A stretch of 64,000 nt of DNA. Source: Clusia tigrina (lineage: Eukaryota; Arthropoda; Insecta; Diptera; Clusiidae). Position 1 is the first letter of the stretch, and every line of letters starts with the position of its first letter. The DNA lies in contig OV050030.1 in assembly GCA_920105625.2 (NCBI GenBank), positions 182,408,315 to 182,472,314 of the forward strand, written 5' to 3'. The notes beneath the pieces are model-generated. The model had not been told where the DNA came from. It ran no database searches and saw only the letters and a program-made list of their open reading frames with translations. Positions 12,775-23,945 of the stretch are shown one piece after another. The translations under genes and the position numbers were made by a program.

Positions 12775-13491
12775 TTATTTCTGAAGGATTTCAATTACAA
12801 AATCTGCATCTGCCGAGTAACGCTTGACTTTAATTTTTTTTTTATCTACAGGTTCAATAGAATGCAGCTTTTGAGTTCCAGGAATAGTACGCAAATCTTT
12901 AAAACGAATTTGAAGGAACCGTGCTTCTTCTTCGTGGTCTTTTAGAGTTAAAAACTCGAAATTACAGTTCAAAAGATTTTGCAGGCATCATTCATATAAT
13001 TATTTTGGAGTAGTTATTTGACCTTGTAATGGACGCTGTAAACTAGCTCGACGTGCCTCTCTCTTTACGGTACCTCCAAGCTGATAATTTGCAACACCAG
13101 CAGTTAATTTTTTTAAATTTATAGCATCAACCATCAGCTTCCCATTTTGATGCTTTGTACAAACACACACGATATGAGATCCACTCGCATTTGCTAGAAT
13201 TATATTCCTCGGATGAAGTTGGCAAAACTTGGAAATACTTATTTTTATTCCATCATGTCGTTCCTTGAATAAGGCGTACATTTCTCTTAAGTTTCCAAGC
13301 AAAAGTCTTTTATTTTTCCTCACTTTTGTACCATTTTCAAAAACAGACACGAAATCTTTCTGTCCGGGCATACACCTGCTGACGTCATTGGATTCATAAA
13401 ATGATGTTACTAAACTGCTTGTCACTGGTGAAATTGGACTTCCCAGTTTTGTCTGTGTCTGTAAAATGAGCCCTTGATTATTAACGTACAA
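12775..13491 (-). pseudogene. Transposase-like fragment of the unclassified DNA transposon
   Basis: Two minus-strand ORFs (13491-13000 and 12972-12775) lie in the same frame, separated by in-frame stops just after ITTPK. The first has PGQKDFVSV, RLLLGNLREMYALFK and SGSHIVCVCTKHQN. The spacing of Cys/His residues suggests a metal-binding or folded core. The second is acidic/basic mixed and ends EILQK. The pattern recalls uncharacterised arthropod proteins found in many copies per genome, which I associate with transposons from memory without a firm family name. About 230 residues are far fewer than most transposases have, so this is probably a C-terminal remnant of an internally deleted copy. 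The ORF start falls inside the right inverted repeat. Confidence 0.55.
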
Positions 13492-13721
13492 TGAATACTT
13501 TTCGAGATATTAAAAACTGTGTTAAGGCATCGGAGTGCATTTTTATTGATTTTTGCCAACTTGGAATGGCCATAATTCTGCAAGTTTGAAGGCTATATGT
13601 CTGAAAGTTGGCAAATATTATTGTGCCGATCCATAGATCATGTGTACAAAATCTTATCAAATTTGGAGGTAATGAGGTCAGAAATGTTAATATTTTCGGT
13701 TGATTTCATATGTTTTTACCT
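13461..13721 (-). repeat. Right inverted repeat of the DNA transposon
   Basis: Inverted partner of 12105-12358. The inner block includes the words for ATTATGGCCATTCC and AAGTTGGCAAAAATC, shared in inverted orientation by both ends. Confidence 0.85.
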
Positions 13722-13726
13722 ATAGT

Positions 13727-14731
13727 TATATCTTATTTCTTATATCAAGTGTACAAATTCTTATTTTTATATTATTAAATCTTATTATTATTTCTACAAT
13801 GACATATAAAACTTACAGAATAAAATATAGCAGCATACTGCTTGATGATGAGTAAATGGTGAGTTTTAATGTTGATTTCTGGAGTATTCGTCGTAAATTG
13901 GTTTGGAATTTTTACTTTCCTTTTTATTTTTTCACTGCCAAATTACACTGTTGTTTTTTTTTGAGTTTTTTAATTTAAATAGTTTTTTTTTTGTTTTTTC
14001 AAAAACTGGTTTCATGGAGTATTCATCTTGATTGCATACAAATTGTCTTTTTCAATCTTCTTATTATTATAATTTTTTTGTTTTTTTTTTTATTTTCACT
14101 GGCAATAACACTGTTTTTTCATAAGCCTCTTTTATATAGTTGTTTGTTTTCTATTTTTTTTTCAAAAGGTGGTTTCACTACACGTTGAAAGCTTATAGGA
14201 AAAAATGATTTTTTATTATTTAAGTATACATTAAAATACGGCATCTTTACAATTTAATGTAAATTAGGTAGTATTTTATTATTCTGAGGAAATAAAATTA
14301 TATAATTATTATTATATTGATTTATTATAAATTTTTCTTTTATATTTTATTTTTCCTATTTATTTTGTAGGATATATTTTTCGTTCAGAATATATTTTAT
14401 TATAAATTTTTCTTTTTAATTTTATATTTTATTTTTCCTATTTATTTTGTAGGATATATTTTTCATTCAGAATATGTTTTTAAACATTTTTTATTTATTA
14501 TTTATTTTTATTCATTTAAGCTGTTTTCTTTCATTTTGTTGATAAAATTCACGTTATTATAAAAATTTCATATATTAGTTTCTGTTATATTAAAGGGTAT
14601 ATTTCTGCCTTTTTCTTTATTTTAATAAATCTTAATATCTAAATCAGAGTGGCTAGCGATCAACACTTCCCCTTCGCCTGCAGAAATTCTGCAGTTACTT
14701 GGGGGCCTCTTTCCTCCACTAACTGTTGTGA
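13727..14731. other. Errantivirus 5' leader, AT-rich part
   Basis: The leader between the DNA transposon and the 43-bp repeats is long and T-rich on the plus strand, with no supported coding frame. A phrase of about 60 bp near 14325-14395 recurs at about 14396-14475. Confidence 0.55.
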
Positions 14732-14946
14732 GCACTAGAACCACTTGGGGACACGGGCTGCACTTTTCACTTTAGCACTGGTACCACTTGGGAACACTGG
14801 CTGCACTTTTCACTTTAGCACTGGTACCACTTGGGGACACTGGCTACACTTTTCACTTTAGCACTGGTACCACTTGGGGACACTGGCTACACTTTTCACT
14901 TTAGCACTGGTACCACTTGAGGACCTTCTAGGACGATTTCCTTAAT
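14732..14946. repeat. Five 43-bp tandem repeats in errantivirus leader
   Basis: A unit beginning GCACTGGTACCACTTGGGGA recurs with 43-bp period at about 14732, 14775, 14818, 14861 and 14904; the first and last copies are more diverged. The array sits within 50 bp of the primer site, upstream of gag. Gypsy carries an insulator repeat array in the same place, but the known Su(Hw) core is not obvious here. Confidence 0.88.
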
Positions 14947-14974
14947 TTTTTAAAAAAAGGATGCTCTTCAGCTG

Positions 14975-14992
14975 GTCCCTGCTCGGGCGCCA
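14975..14992 (-). other. tRNA-Lys primer-binding site
   Basis: The minus-strand 18-mer TGGCGCCCGAGCAGGGAC abuts the 5' LTR and overlaps it by one T. It matches the complement of a tRNA-Lys 3' end nearly perfectly. Confidence 0.85.
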
Positions 14993-15316
14993 GTTAAAAC
15001 CACTTAGGTTTTTTTTAAATAAAAAAATATATATTTATTTAAATTAGAACTACACAATTTGAGAATAAACTTAGAACTGAACTTAACAATTTTTATAAGC
15101 TTAAATGTAACCTCGGCTACCTGCAATCCATTGGGGGTTGAACTGCAGCTGCTCCATGATCGCTGATGGAAGAATGCTTGCGTTGGCGTTTCCCACGGGA
15201 ACGTGTAAATTTGCCGTATCTGTTGAGTCAGCTACTTGGTACGGTTTGGCAGCAGGTGCAGGTGTTGGGTACCTTCGCCTTTTGGTTGTTATATGTAAAT
15301 GTTTGTTGCATTAACT
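14992..15316 (-). repeat. 5' LTR of errantivirus
   Basis: This 325-bp LTR begins AGTTA on the minus strand and ends TAACT. It is followed by the tRNA-Lys site and preceded by the TATA duplication at 15317-15320. Confidence 0.93.
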
Positions 15317-15320
15317 TATA

Positions 15321-17835
15321 CATAAATTCATGAGCGCATGAAATTGTGTTAGTTTTGTGCGATTTCAATACCTTTGTTGATGTTAGTTTTGTAATACTTT
15401 TGATTGTGCAGATTCCCGCATTTCGTCTGAAGAAACTTATATATTTCACAAAATCTAATCCAATCAAACATTTCTTTCGTCCATGAATATGTGCAATTTT
15501 AAGAAGTTATTGTATTTCCGTATATTTATACTATATTAAGTAAATTGTTAGATTGGATTTAATTGTTATAGTAGGAGAAGGAAGAGTTCTGCAGTGTATT
15601 AATATTTTTGCTTTTTATTGTTTAATAATACATTATTTACATATAAATAAAAATTAATTTAAATTAATATAATTAAATTAATATTATTATAATGTATGTA
15701 TATAAATAAAACATGCAGTTGCATAGAAGAACTTATGACAGCAAATAATTAGAAAATAAAATACAAAACAAGTCCTAAATATTATTCAAGAATGTATGTA
15801 GGTCCAAAGCGATTAATTGATTCAACATTTCCTATACATACACATGTACATAACTTATTACCGGTTGTAGTATTTCGAATTGCGTTTGTAAGAAAACATG
15901 CAAGCAAGTCGACTTGGGTAAGCCCTGCACATATAATGTAGACAATTTTTTATGTAAATGTCACATGCAATGGGCAAGATCACGCACCTTATTTTAAAAT
16001 ATGTTTTACTAAACATTATTTATCCTAATATAAATTTAAAACTTCCTTGATTTTAGAAATGTTGCATAATTTTTTACATATTTCTGATTATTATCATTTT
16101 CGATTTTGAAGGGGTTTATTATGCGTTGGAATACAATCATGGTTGAAATATATTTTTCCATAGGAAATAAATGTTTATATATAGGTTATTGCATTTTTAT
16201 CTACGGTTTTATTTACAAAACTTTTTAAATCAGTGTACAACAAGAACATATGCATTTATTACTAGAAATTTAACTTCATAAAATTTACTTGAAACGTAAA
16301 ATCATATACCATGAAAATTCGGAAAATCAGTGATCATGCATACATACAATACATATGCACATATTCATGTACGAACGAGTGGTATAATTTGTAATAGAAT
16401 ATGGTTGTAGTATTTCAAGCAGATCTGACAAAATAACTAAGACCTTTAAACAAGTTGACTTTGTTAACTGATTTAAAAATATTTTTGATAAATTCTCTAA
16501 TGGAATAGGCAATAGACGAACATCTGAATATTAAAAGATGGTCATTAATTTTAGCAAAATTGGTCCTTTGTGCATAATTATTCTTTATTTGTATACACTC
16601 ACAAAATATTTGATCCCATGCTGCTAAAGCGAAAAATCAAAAGAATAAACGCTGCTGATATTTGTGTATTTAAAAAAAATTTAAATATCCAAAATTTCGT
16701 GACAAATTGAATTCTTTATACATATTTATTTAAATTAGACATAGATAATATAAAAACTCCAATAGGAGTCATGAGGACGCTTTATTTTCATTTCATACTT
16801 TATATTACACAATTCGCTACCTGCGAAAATGATCGAAACACAAATATGTACAAATGTATATGATTTGTCAAGATTGAATTAGATTGAATTTCATATTACT
16901 CCACCGTTTCCAGTCTTCTTCTAGAACAGACATGAAATAATTCTGCTCCAGTTTTGAGCCGGTAAAGTCATATAATACAATTTATGGAAAATAGTAAATT
17001 CCTTTCATTATTTAAAAAAAAAATTATTCTCCAATTCAAAAAAATTTAAAAAACAACCTTTCGCTGGGTTCGAAGCTGCACCAATGAATCCCATAATAGT
17101 TTTGTTGTTTTCGGAAGATATTAGGGATTCAAAGTGTTTGCAGGCACTATTCAGAATTGACTAAAATTTGCCTAAATACTGAATATTTCTTCAATTCTGT
17201 GCATAACATTACGCAAAATTACTTTTAATTCGGATTCACCGCTGTTGTCCGAACAACTTTTGTAGGTGTTTTTACATGCAATCTGTCAGCTGTTAAAAAT
17301 TGAGAGCGAAATTAAATATTGCTGGACTCTTTTCTCTAGGTCAAATTGACTTCGATTTTGGGTCCGAACAGATCGATTATTGGGATTGCCATTTTGCACT
17401 TCTATGTAACATAATTGGATGAACTTCTGTCGTCCCATTGTATTTATAAATTTTAAATATATAAAAAAATCATCTATATTTAAAACACGTTTCAAAACAT
17501 TTTATTTTAAACTCGTTTAAAACATATATGAAAAACATCAATGTTTAAATCATATAATTAATAGTTTCTGTACTTTTGAAACGTTTTATTTGCAACATTA
17601 TAAAATTGAGTTAAATTGTAAACACTTGCAATGATAACTCTGAACTTGTGGATTTACCAAACTACAAAAATTCTCAATCACAAAACGAAAAAATAGAAAA
17701 TGAATGAAAAAAGTAGTTTTGAGTACTTGCATGAGAGGGATGAAGATAGTGGAAAGTGAGAGGTATTTTTTCACTTATTGTTATTGTTAGATTCTTTGGT
17801 GTAGTGAATTATTATATCTGGTATATCAAAGAAAA
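15321..17835. other. AT-rich intergenic stretch
   Basis: I see no convincing gene. Short ORFs at 15228-15467, 16327-16512 and 17286-17495 (minus) have AT-driven composition and no recognisable motifs. This may be original host spacer. Confidence 0.5.
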
Positions 17836-18315
17836 ATGTCTACAGGACGAAAAAGGGATTATTTTTGGCAGCACTTCACAGTGCTACAAGCATCTGTGAG
17901 AGGGGTGGCGGGAAAACACTAAGAGTGAATTGTATTTATTGCAGAAGGACTTAATGAAGCTGGTTGCTCGTATGATGGAACATCTGGCAAAGTGTTCAGA
18001 ATATCAGTCTAAACATTCGCTGGGCACATCGACCTCAACATCAAGAGTCCAAATTCAAAGCGATTCAAGTGACAATAGTAAGTAAAAAGTTGTATTTTAT
18101 TGTATTTTTGATATATACTATAATTCGTCCCGATATATATATCTACATGCTTTGCTTGGGTGTTTATAATATGTAGTTAATTAATCTAAGTATTTAAGTA
18201 GATATGTACACGCAATATGAAAGTTGATCGTTCGCCAGTAACGTATTAGGTACCGAAACTCCAATTAAATGTGTTTGGTATTAATTTATGTTAAAGCGGT
18301 CCAAGTATACTTGTA

Positions 18316-19639
18316 CGTTATGTACAAAAGATAACCGTTCTTTTCATCTTTTCGTGAGTTACGTATGTTCGATGTACGCATTTTTTTTTTTATGTTGGTA
18401 CACATGTCTGTTATATATGTTGGCAATACCAACCATTTTGGATTGTCAGTTTGTTTTTGACAGATAAAAACGTTAGTCGTGTTTTGGTGTGCTCTTCGAT
18501 TTTGTACTATTCGAAAAAATGGATCAAAGAAACTGTATTCAGTTTTGTGTAAAAAATGAAATTAAATGCGCAAGGACATTTGAAATGTTGACTGTGGCCT
18601 TTGGCGAGTCTACTATGAGCAGAACACAAGTTCAATTGTGGTAAAACCGGTTTAAGGAAGGCCGAGAAGATGTCAATGACGATGATCGTCCTGGTCGCCC
18701 GAGCACGTCAACAACCGATGAAAACATTGACGCAGTGAAGAAAATGATTTTGGATAATCGTCGAATCACTATCAGAGTGGTTGCTGATGATGTTGGCATA
18801 GCGTTCGGCTCATGCCAAGCAATTTTTACGGATGTTTTAGGCATGAAACGTGCGGCAGCGAAGATTGTTCCAGAATTGCTAAATTTGGAGCAAAAACAAC
18901 GTCGCATGGACATCGCTCATGAGCTGTTGAACATCGTCAACGACGAACCAGATTTCCTCAAAAAGATCATAACTGGTGACGAATCATGGGTGTATGGCAA
19001 TGACATTGAAACCAAAGCCCAATCATCCCAATGGAAGCGTCCAGATGAGCCAAGACCGAAAAGAGCACGTCAAGTTCGGTCGAACGTAAAGGTTTTGCTG
19101 ACAGTTTTCTTTGATTGCAATGGCGTGGTGCATCATGAATTCTTGCCACAAGGTCGTACGGTCAACAAGGAATACTTCCTTAAAGTTATGCGCCGTTTGC
19201 GAGAAGCAATTATTCAGAAACGCCCAGAAATGTGGAAAAACCAATCATGGATTTTGCAGCACGATAGCGCACCAGCTCACACATCGATGCTTGTGCGTAA
19301 TTTTTTGGCCAAAAACAAAACCGTTATCATGCCTCAACCACCGTATTCACCGAACTTGGCCCCCGCTGACTTTTTCCTCTTTCCAAAACTGAAGACACCG
19401 ATGAAAGGAAAGAGTTTTGCTACGATTGAGGAGGTAAAAGAAAAATCGAAATAGGAGCTGTTGGCGATACCAAAAAAAGCGTTTCAGGAGTGTTTCGAGG
19501 ATTGGAAAAAACGCTGGCATAAGTGTATTATATCTGAGGGGAATTACTTTAAAGGGGACAAGATAGTTGTTGATGAATAAATAAATAGTTACTTTATTTT
19601 TTGATCACACAATAACGGTTCTTTTTTGATCACACCTCG
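18316..19639 (+). mobile_element. Mariner element, vertumnana-like, nearly full length
   Basis: A 1.32-kb mariner in the intron of the hAT relic is flanked by TA (18314-18315 and 19640-19641). The right inverted repeat reads TTTGATCACACCTCG. The left one is corrupted but still shows the CAAAAGATAACCGTT part. The sister copy at 32228 has the clean terminus CGAGGTGTGATCAAAAAAG. Confidence 0.88.
18519..19580 (+). pseudogene. Mariner transposase with two nonsense mutations
   Basis: The frame runs from ATG 18519 (MDQRNCIQFCVKNEI) to TAA 19578, 353 codons, the usual mariner length. The N-terminal half has the paired helix-turn-helix DNA-binding region. The catalytic D,D34D triad is visible as ITGDESWVYG, LQHDSAPAH and ADFFLFP, all three Asp intact. 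The WVPHEL-type linker is replaced by NFEQK/HELLNIV-like text, as in vertumnana-group enzymes. Two in-frame stops inactivate it: TAA in place of a Tyr codon after VQLW near 18642, and TAG near 19452 after EEVKEKSK. Otherwise the frame is clean, so inactivation looks recent. Confidence 0.9.
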
Positions 19640-21190
19640 TATGTATGTAAATACCGGCAACCTGCGAGTAAAATCTGTTTTCATTTATGGTCTATTTAGG
19701 TAGTTGCTCTTTTATGATATGTTTGTAAACAGGTTTTTTTTACTGGTGGTGATACAGAACAAATCTAGGTCGAAGCCTATTGCCAAAAGAACGAGACATA
19801 ATTTTCCATCGGCGTCGTCAAGTTCGTCAATAATATCAAAATATGTACTGAAAACTTCAGAAAAGGAAAAGCAAAAAATTGATATCCAGGTGACAAGATA
19901 TTTTTTTGCAACAAATACTCCTTTTCGACATTTCGAGCATCCAGAGTATATAAGCTTGCTGGAATTATCTCGGCCAGGCTATTCACCATCAAAGGGAAAA
20001 ATAGGCGAAAACTTGCTAGATGCAGTTTATAGTACGCAAAATTAAACATGGAAAACAATTTGAAAGTGGTTTGTATGGAACTGGACGGTAGGAGCAACAT
20101 ATGCAATGAGCCTATTGTGTGTATTAGCGTAAACCTACTGAGGATGATGGCAATGTTTATCTCATAAATACAAAAGATTCTGCTGACAAAAGTCACACTG
20201 GTGATTATCTCCTGATTCTAGCAGTAGACAGCATCAGCGTTTAGGTTCCGATGTGCCTAGCTTTGTAACAGATACCGCTGACAACATATCAAAGATGAGA
20301 AGACAATTAATACAGTTGGAGGATAGTCAGATTGGCGATATTATCACCTACTGTTGCTCTGCTCATTTGTTGCACTTATTTTCCAAGGACCTTGAAGAAG
20401 TGGATATAAAAAGTAGGGTAAAAAAAATGACAAATTACTCAAAGTATCATTTCTTTCCGGGAGGAAAGTACAGGGAAGCCTGTGGTAGGGCGCTTATACT
20501 ACCTCAAGATGGGAATACATTAGCAGACTGTCCCGATTCTAATGCCAATAATTGGCATTATCTTGCTGAAGTATTCATCGAATACAGAAATGAAACAAGT
20601 ATCGTGAGGAATGTTCAAGATGTTGAGACAAAAGAAACTGTTGAGAGATATCTTAAAAAACTTAAAAAATATCAACGGCTCTAGATCTTGTTCAAAAAGT
20701 TATGTGCAGCATCAGCGATTGTACGCGTATATGGAAGGGACTTCTCTCATGAGACTGGTTACAACAAACTCAAAGCAAGCATTGATGCTGCAATGACACC
20801 TGCACATTTTGCCGCTTATATATTAGACCCCAAACATAAAGGTGAAGGACTATCAGAAGAAGAGGACATGGAGTTTATAGATTTAAGTCGATCGCTATGA
20901 GCTTTCCTTTTAATGACTACATGTTTAGAGAAGACCTTTTAAAAAGAACTCATGTGTCGGTCTGGTGGAGAACGAAGGGAAGAAAAATAGATCCGGAGAT
21001 GATAGAGCTCACAAATCAGTTATTTACGGACACTGCATCTTCTGCGGGATTTGAAAGATTATATTCGAGCTTTGGGTTGGTTCACTCTAAATTACGCAAC
21101 AGGCTTGGTACTGAGAAAAAAGCAAAATTGATTACATTTATGACGGCGCCGTTTTATTTAATTCATCAGTCATTTCTCAATAATACATAA

Positions 21191-21625
21191 AACTACTTTT
21201 TTATTTTAATGGTAAACATTACTATTAATTTCGAGTAGATATTTTATGAGTTCTTCGCTTGATTTAATTTCTACCTACCCTTAATTTCGAAACAATTGAA
21301 TTATTAAAACTTTTTAATATTTTTACAGTATTAAAACATGCAAATTATATTTACAAAAAACTTGTTAAATTTTTTTTTGATTTTTTGAATAAAAAAAAAA
21401 GCTATGCTTGTTCTTTAAAATAAAAAATATTTTTTTCAAAACCTGGATCAGATGCTCTCTGGCAAAAGAGACAATTTGTTGCTTGAACAGTCGCCCTAAC
21501 GTTCGGTGACGAAAGCCCAAAAATAATAGAAACGAAGATTGCGTAAAGCTATGTGCAAATATGTTTTGTTCTGCGCATCTATGTCACAGTAGCATGGTTG
21601 AAAAACGAAATCTCAAACTAGCATA
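21191..21625. other. Spacer between hAT relic and copia insertion
   Basis: AT-rich sequence without a supported gene. It may contain the 3' part of the hAT element, but no terminal repeat was recognised. Confidence 0.45.
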
Positions 21626-21630
21626 CATTT

Positions 21631-21791
21631 TATTTGATAATTATTTATTAAACTTATATTTATTTACGTCTTTACATCGCGCAGGCTATTCTGGAAGTGA
21701 TGAGAATGAGAAGAAATACAAAAATTACAAAGGCAAGAAAGAATCTACTTAGAGAAGGGTTGCCGTAGCAAATTAATTGCACTTTCCAACA
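21631..21791 (-). repeat. 3' LTR of copia-type element
   Basis: This 161-bp copy is homologous to 62213-62378, with several substitutions and a small deletion. It begins TGTTGGAAAGTGC on the minus strand. Confidence 0.92.
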
Positions 21792-21908
21792 ATCCTTCTC
21801 AACGCATTACATTTGCTTTATATTTTACAAGATTTACAATATAACATATTTTAGAGTACATACACTTGGTGTAGTCCTAATTCTTTTGTAAACTTATTAT
21901 GTTTGATT

Positions 21909-22650
21909 TTAGGTAGATCTCATCTGATCTGTTGGAATAAATTTAACATCAATTGAATTGTTAGTATACAAATCTCTTATGAAGTGATATTTCAGGTCAA
22001 TATGCTTGTTTCTACAGTGACAAGTAGCGTTTTTTACGAGGCACAAAACACTTTGACTATCGCTGTAGATTGGCATCGGACTTTCTTGTGGGAACCCAAT
22101 CTCGGATAGATGCTTCTTGATGTACACGGCTTCGTTTGACGCGGTTGTTAGTGCGACATACTTTGCTTCCATGCTGCTGAGCACAATGACGCTGCTTTTG
22201 GCTTCCAAGGAGAACACGCAGTTCACTGCCACAAAGCTGCACCCAGAGTAAGACTTTCTGTAGGCTGTATCTCCGCCCCAGTCAGTGTCCACGAAACCTT
22301 CTATCGCTTCTCCGATCCCTTCGTAATGCAACATGTAGTTCACTTTCTTTTTCAGGTATCGCAATATGTGTTTGACAGCTGTTTCATGTTCTGCATGTGG
22401 ATCACTGTTAAGCTGCGACAACTTGCTCACGGAGTAGCCTATATCTCGGCGTGTTGATAAGGCCAGATACATCAATGCCCCAACTGTGGACTGGTACGCC
22501 GTCTTGTCAACTTTCCTGAAATTATAATTTTTGCATGTTCCTTGAAAATTCACTTCTAATAATGTGGCCACCTCTTTGCAGTTCTCCATTCCATGTTGTT
22601 TTAGCAAATTGAGGATGTACTGCTGTTGACATATGGTAATGCCACCAGTT
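21909..22650 (-). pseudogene. pol: Copia pol 3' segment, RNase H
   Basis: The ORF 22607-21909 carries the copia RNase H end: VGALMYLALSTRRDIGYSVSKLSQ, FVDTDWGGDTAYRKSYSG, LSSMEAKYVALTTASNEA and the SDSQSVLCLVKN to KHIDLKYHFIRD block. The frame continues upstream through QTGGITICQQQYILNLL to the solo LTR junction. The first RNase H Asp site reads DTDWGGD where ADWAND is usual. This segment is otherwise well preserved compared with the rest of the element. Confidence 0.9.
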
Positions 22651-22856
22651 TGTAACGACTCAATTTCGCTGGGGTAAAACTCAGCGGGTTCCAGGGTCGC
22701 TTACAGAAATTTAATCGCTGTTGTATTGCTTTATTAAGTGTTTTTATATATTTTCAAAATTACTACTTATTTCCTATACATATATAATTATATTTTATTA
22801 CTACCCTACTCTGTCTGTGTGTTAGTGGTAGTGTCCGTGGTTTGTGCTAGTTTCCA

Positions 22857-23015
22857 GGGAGAGTCGGTCAAAACCATAAACTCCTGGCTCTGTTTGCGTT
22901 GCGTATGTGTCCCAGGGAGAGTCGGTCAAAACCATAAACTCCTGGCTCTGTCTGTGTTGCGTATGTGTCCCAGTGAGAGATGGTCAAAACCATAAACTCC
23001 TGGCTCTGTCTGCGT
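22857..23015. repeat. Three 58-bp tandem repeats inside the solo LTR
   Basis: A unit containing GGTCAAAACCATAAACTCCT recurs with 58-bp period, at about 22866, 22924 and 22982, with few differences. Confidence 0.88.
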
Positions 23016-23282
23016 TTTATTTATTGTTAATAGTATTAATGACTACGAAGCTTGGTGCGTCTCTAGGAGCTTGGTGCGTTGTATACTTACTGAACGATGC
23101 TGGAACAAAAAGAGTCACTGTCGGAGCCACTCCGCTTATATAGCGAAAGCTTGCCATGGGATCAGTGCTTGTTGTTATTGTAGTCCAGTTGTCGTCAACC
23201 ACCTTGTTGTTGGAATACGTCTAGTTGTGCAGCAGAGTTGTTGCATGCAGTAGTGTGGCCTGATCGCTGCTGTTAGTTGTCG

Positions 23283-23745
23283 TGTTGATGTTGTTGTAGA
23301 AACATTTATTCGTACTCCGCCTGCTGACTGCTCTGTGTTTACGATCGGCTCGCTTATGTGTGGTGCGCTCTAGTTTTCAACTGTGCTGCGCCTTCGGTCG
23401 CTATAGTGTTGTTGTTGTTAAAACATTTCTTCGTACTCTGCCTGTTTACAGGTTTGCGTTTGCGATCGGTTAGCGTGTGTGTGGTGTGCTCTATTTTTCC
23501 TCTGTGTTCCGCCTTCGATCGTTGTAGTGTTGTTATTGTTGGAATAAGTATTTATTTTTACTCCGCCTACTTACTGCTTTGCTCTTGCGATCGGTTGGCG
23601 TGTTTCTGTTTCTCCGTGTTCCGCCTTCGGTCGCTGTACTGTTGTTGTTGTTGTTATAAATATTTATTTGTACTTCGCCTGCTGAATCCTTGGTATGTGT
23701 TTCCTTCTCGATTTTTTCCGTGTTCCGCCTTTGTTCAATATAACA
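23283..23745. repeat. Four degenerate repeats of about 105-125 bp inside the solo LTR
   Basis: Each unit starts with a TGTTGTTGTTG run, then an ATTTATT/TACTCCGCCTG stretch, GCGATCGG, and ends in TCCGCCTTCGGTCG. Units start near 23283, 23407, 23528 and 23640. Confidence 0.8.
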
Positions 23746-23945
23746 CTTTACGTTCCTGAGATCATTAAAGCTTTTACGCTTATTGGTCCGATCGTCTGTA
23801 GGTAAATGTTTTGTTACACTTGTATGCTGTCTTTGTTGCTGCATTTAGCGTGGGAGGTGGTTACTTTTTGTTAGGCTGTGGGATGTTGCATGCTGTGTAT
23901 GAATTCTGTGTGAGGAACATACTTGTAGTATTTTACGGCCTGACA

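Larger units (their letters stand above)
12105..13721. mobile_element. Unclassified DNA transposon with long bipartite inverted repeats
   Basis: This 1617-bp element is inserted 37 bp upstream of the errantivirus gag ATG. It is flanked by a 5-bp duplication TATAG (12100-12104 and 13722-13726). Its ends are inverted: the outer 23 bp (GGTAAAAACATATGAAATC...) match perfectly, a diverged stretch of about 75-85 bp follows, and then roughly 150 bp match again almost perfectly. The interior encodes a transposase-like fragment. Inverted repeats, a target duplication and an internal ORF make it a DNA transposon. The 5-bp duplication and terminal sequence do not let me assign a superfamily. It must be younger than the errantivirus. 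Confidence 0.85.
6686..15316 (-). mobile_element. Errantivirus-type Ty3/gypsy element, full length but defective
   Basis: An 8.6-kb element on the minus strand is bounded by LTRs of 324-325 bp that begin AGTTA and end TAACT. It is flanked by a 4-bp duplication TATA (6682-6685 and 15317-15320). Order along the element is 5' LTR, tRNA-Lys primer site, leader with 43-bp tandem repeats, a DNA transposon insertion, gag, pol and env, then polypurine tract and 3' LTR. TATA-type targets and an env gene fit the gypsy/17.6/297 group. It cannot move by itself: gag has a frameshift, protease and the N-terminal part of RT are deleted, an integrase catalytic residue is changed, and env is broken. The two LTRs are nearly identical, which argues for a fairly recent insertion. 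Confidence 0.93.
17836..21190 (+). pseudogene. hAT-family transposase gene, decayed, with an intron
   Basis: The first exon starts at ATG 17836 (MSTGRKRDYFWQHF). It carries a BED-type zinc finger (WQHF, CIYC, HLAKC) with one frameshift near 17905, and ends at a good splice donor near 18079 (GTAAGTAA). The second part resumes near 19762 after a pyrimidine-rich acceptor. 19762-20045 has RYFFATNTPFRHFEHPEY, a hAT N-terminal hallmark. 20253-20900 carries the DDE region (FVTDTADNISKMRRQL, CSAHLLHL). 20897-21190 carries the dimerisation end (SSAGFERLYSSFGLVHSKLRNRL). Stops and frameshifts near 20045, 20165, 20684 and 20900 kill it. I could not find terminal repeats or an 8-bp duplication. The intron is occupied by a mariner. 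Confidence 0.82.
22651..23945 (-). mobile_element. Solo LTR inserted in copia RT
   Basis: This 1295-bp segment reads TG...CA at its ends (TGTCAGGCC...CGTTACA on the minus strand). It is flanked by a 4-bp duplication AACT (plus strand AGTT at 22647-22650 and 23946-23949). Removing it with one duplication copy rejoins the copia frame exactly within a GGITIC block. An AATAAA on the minus strand near 22730 favours minus orientation. It has no coding domain. Length and 4-bp duplication suggest a Ty3/gypsy family with long LTRs, but I cannot name it. Confidence 0.82.

Noticed and set aside
23358..23759. Cys/Leu-rich plus-strand ORF of 133 codons
   Set aside because: It runs through the degenerate tandem repeats of the solo LTR; no domain or conserved frame.
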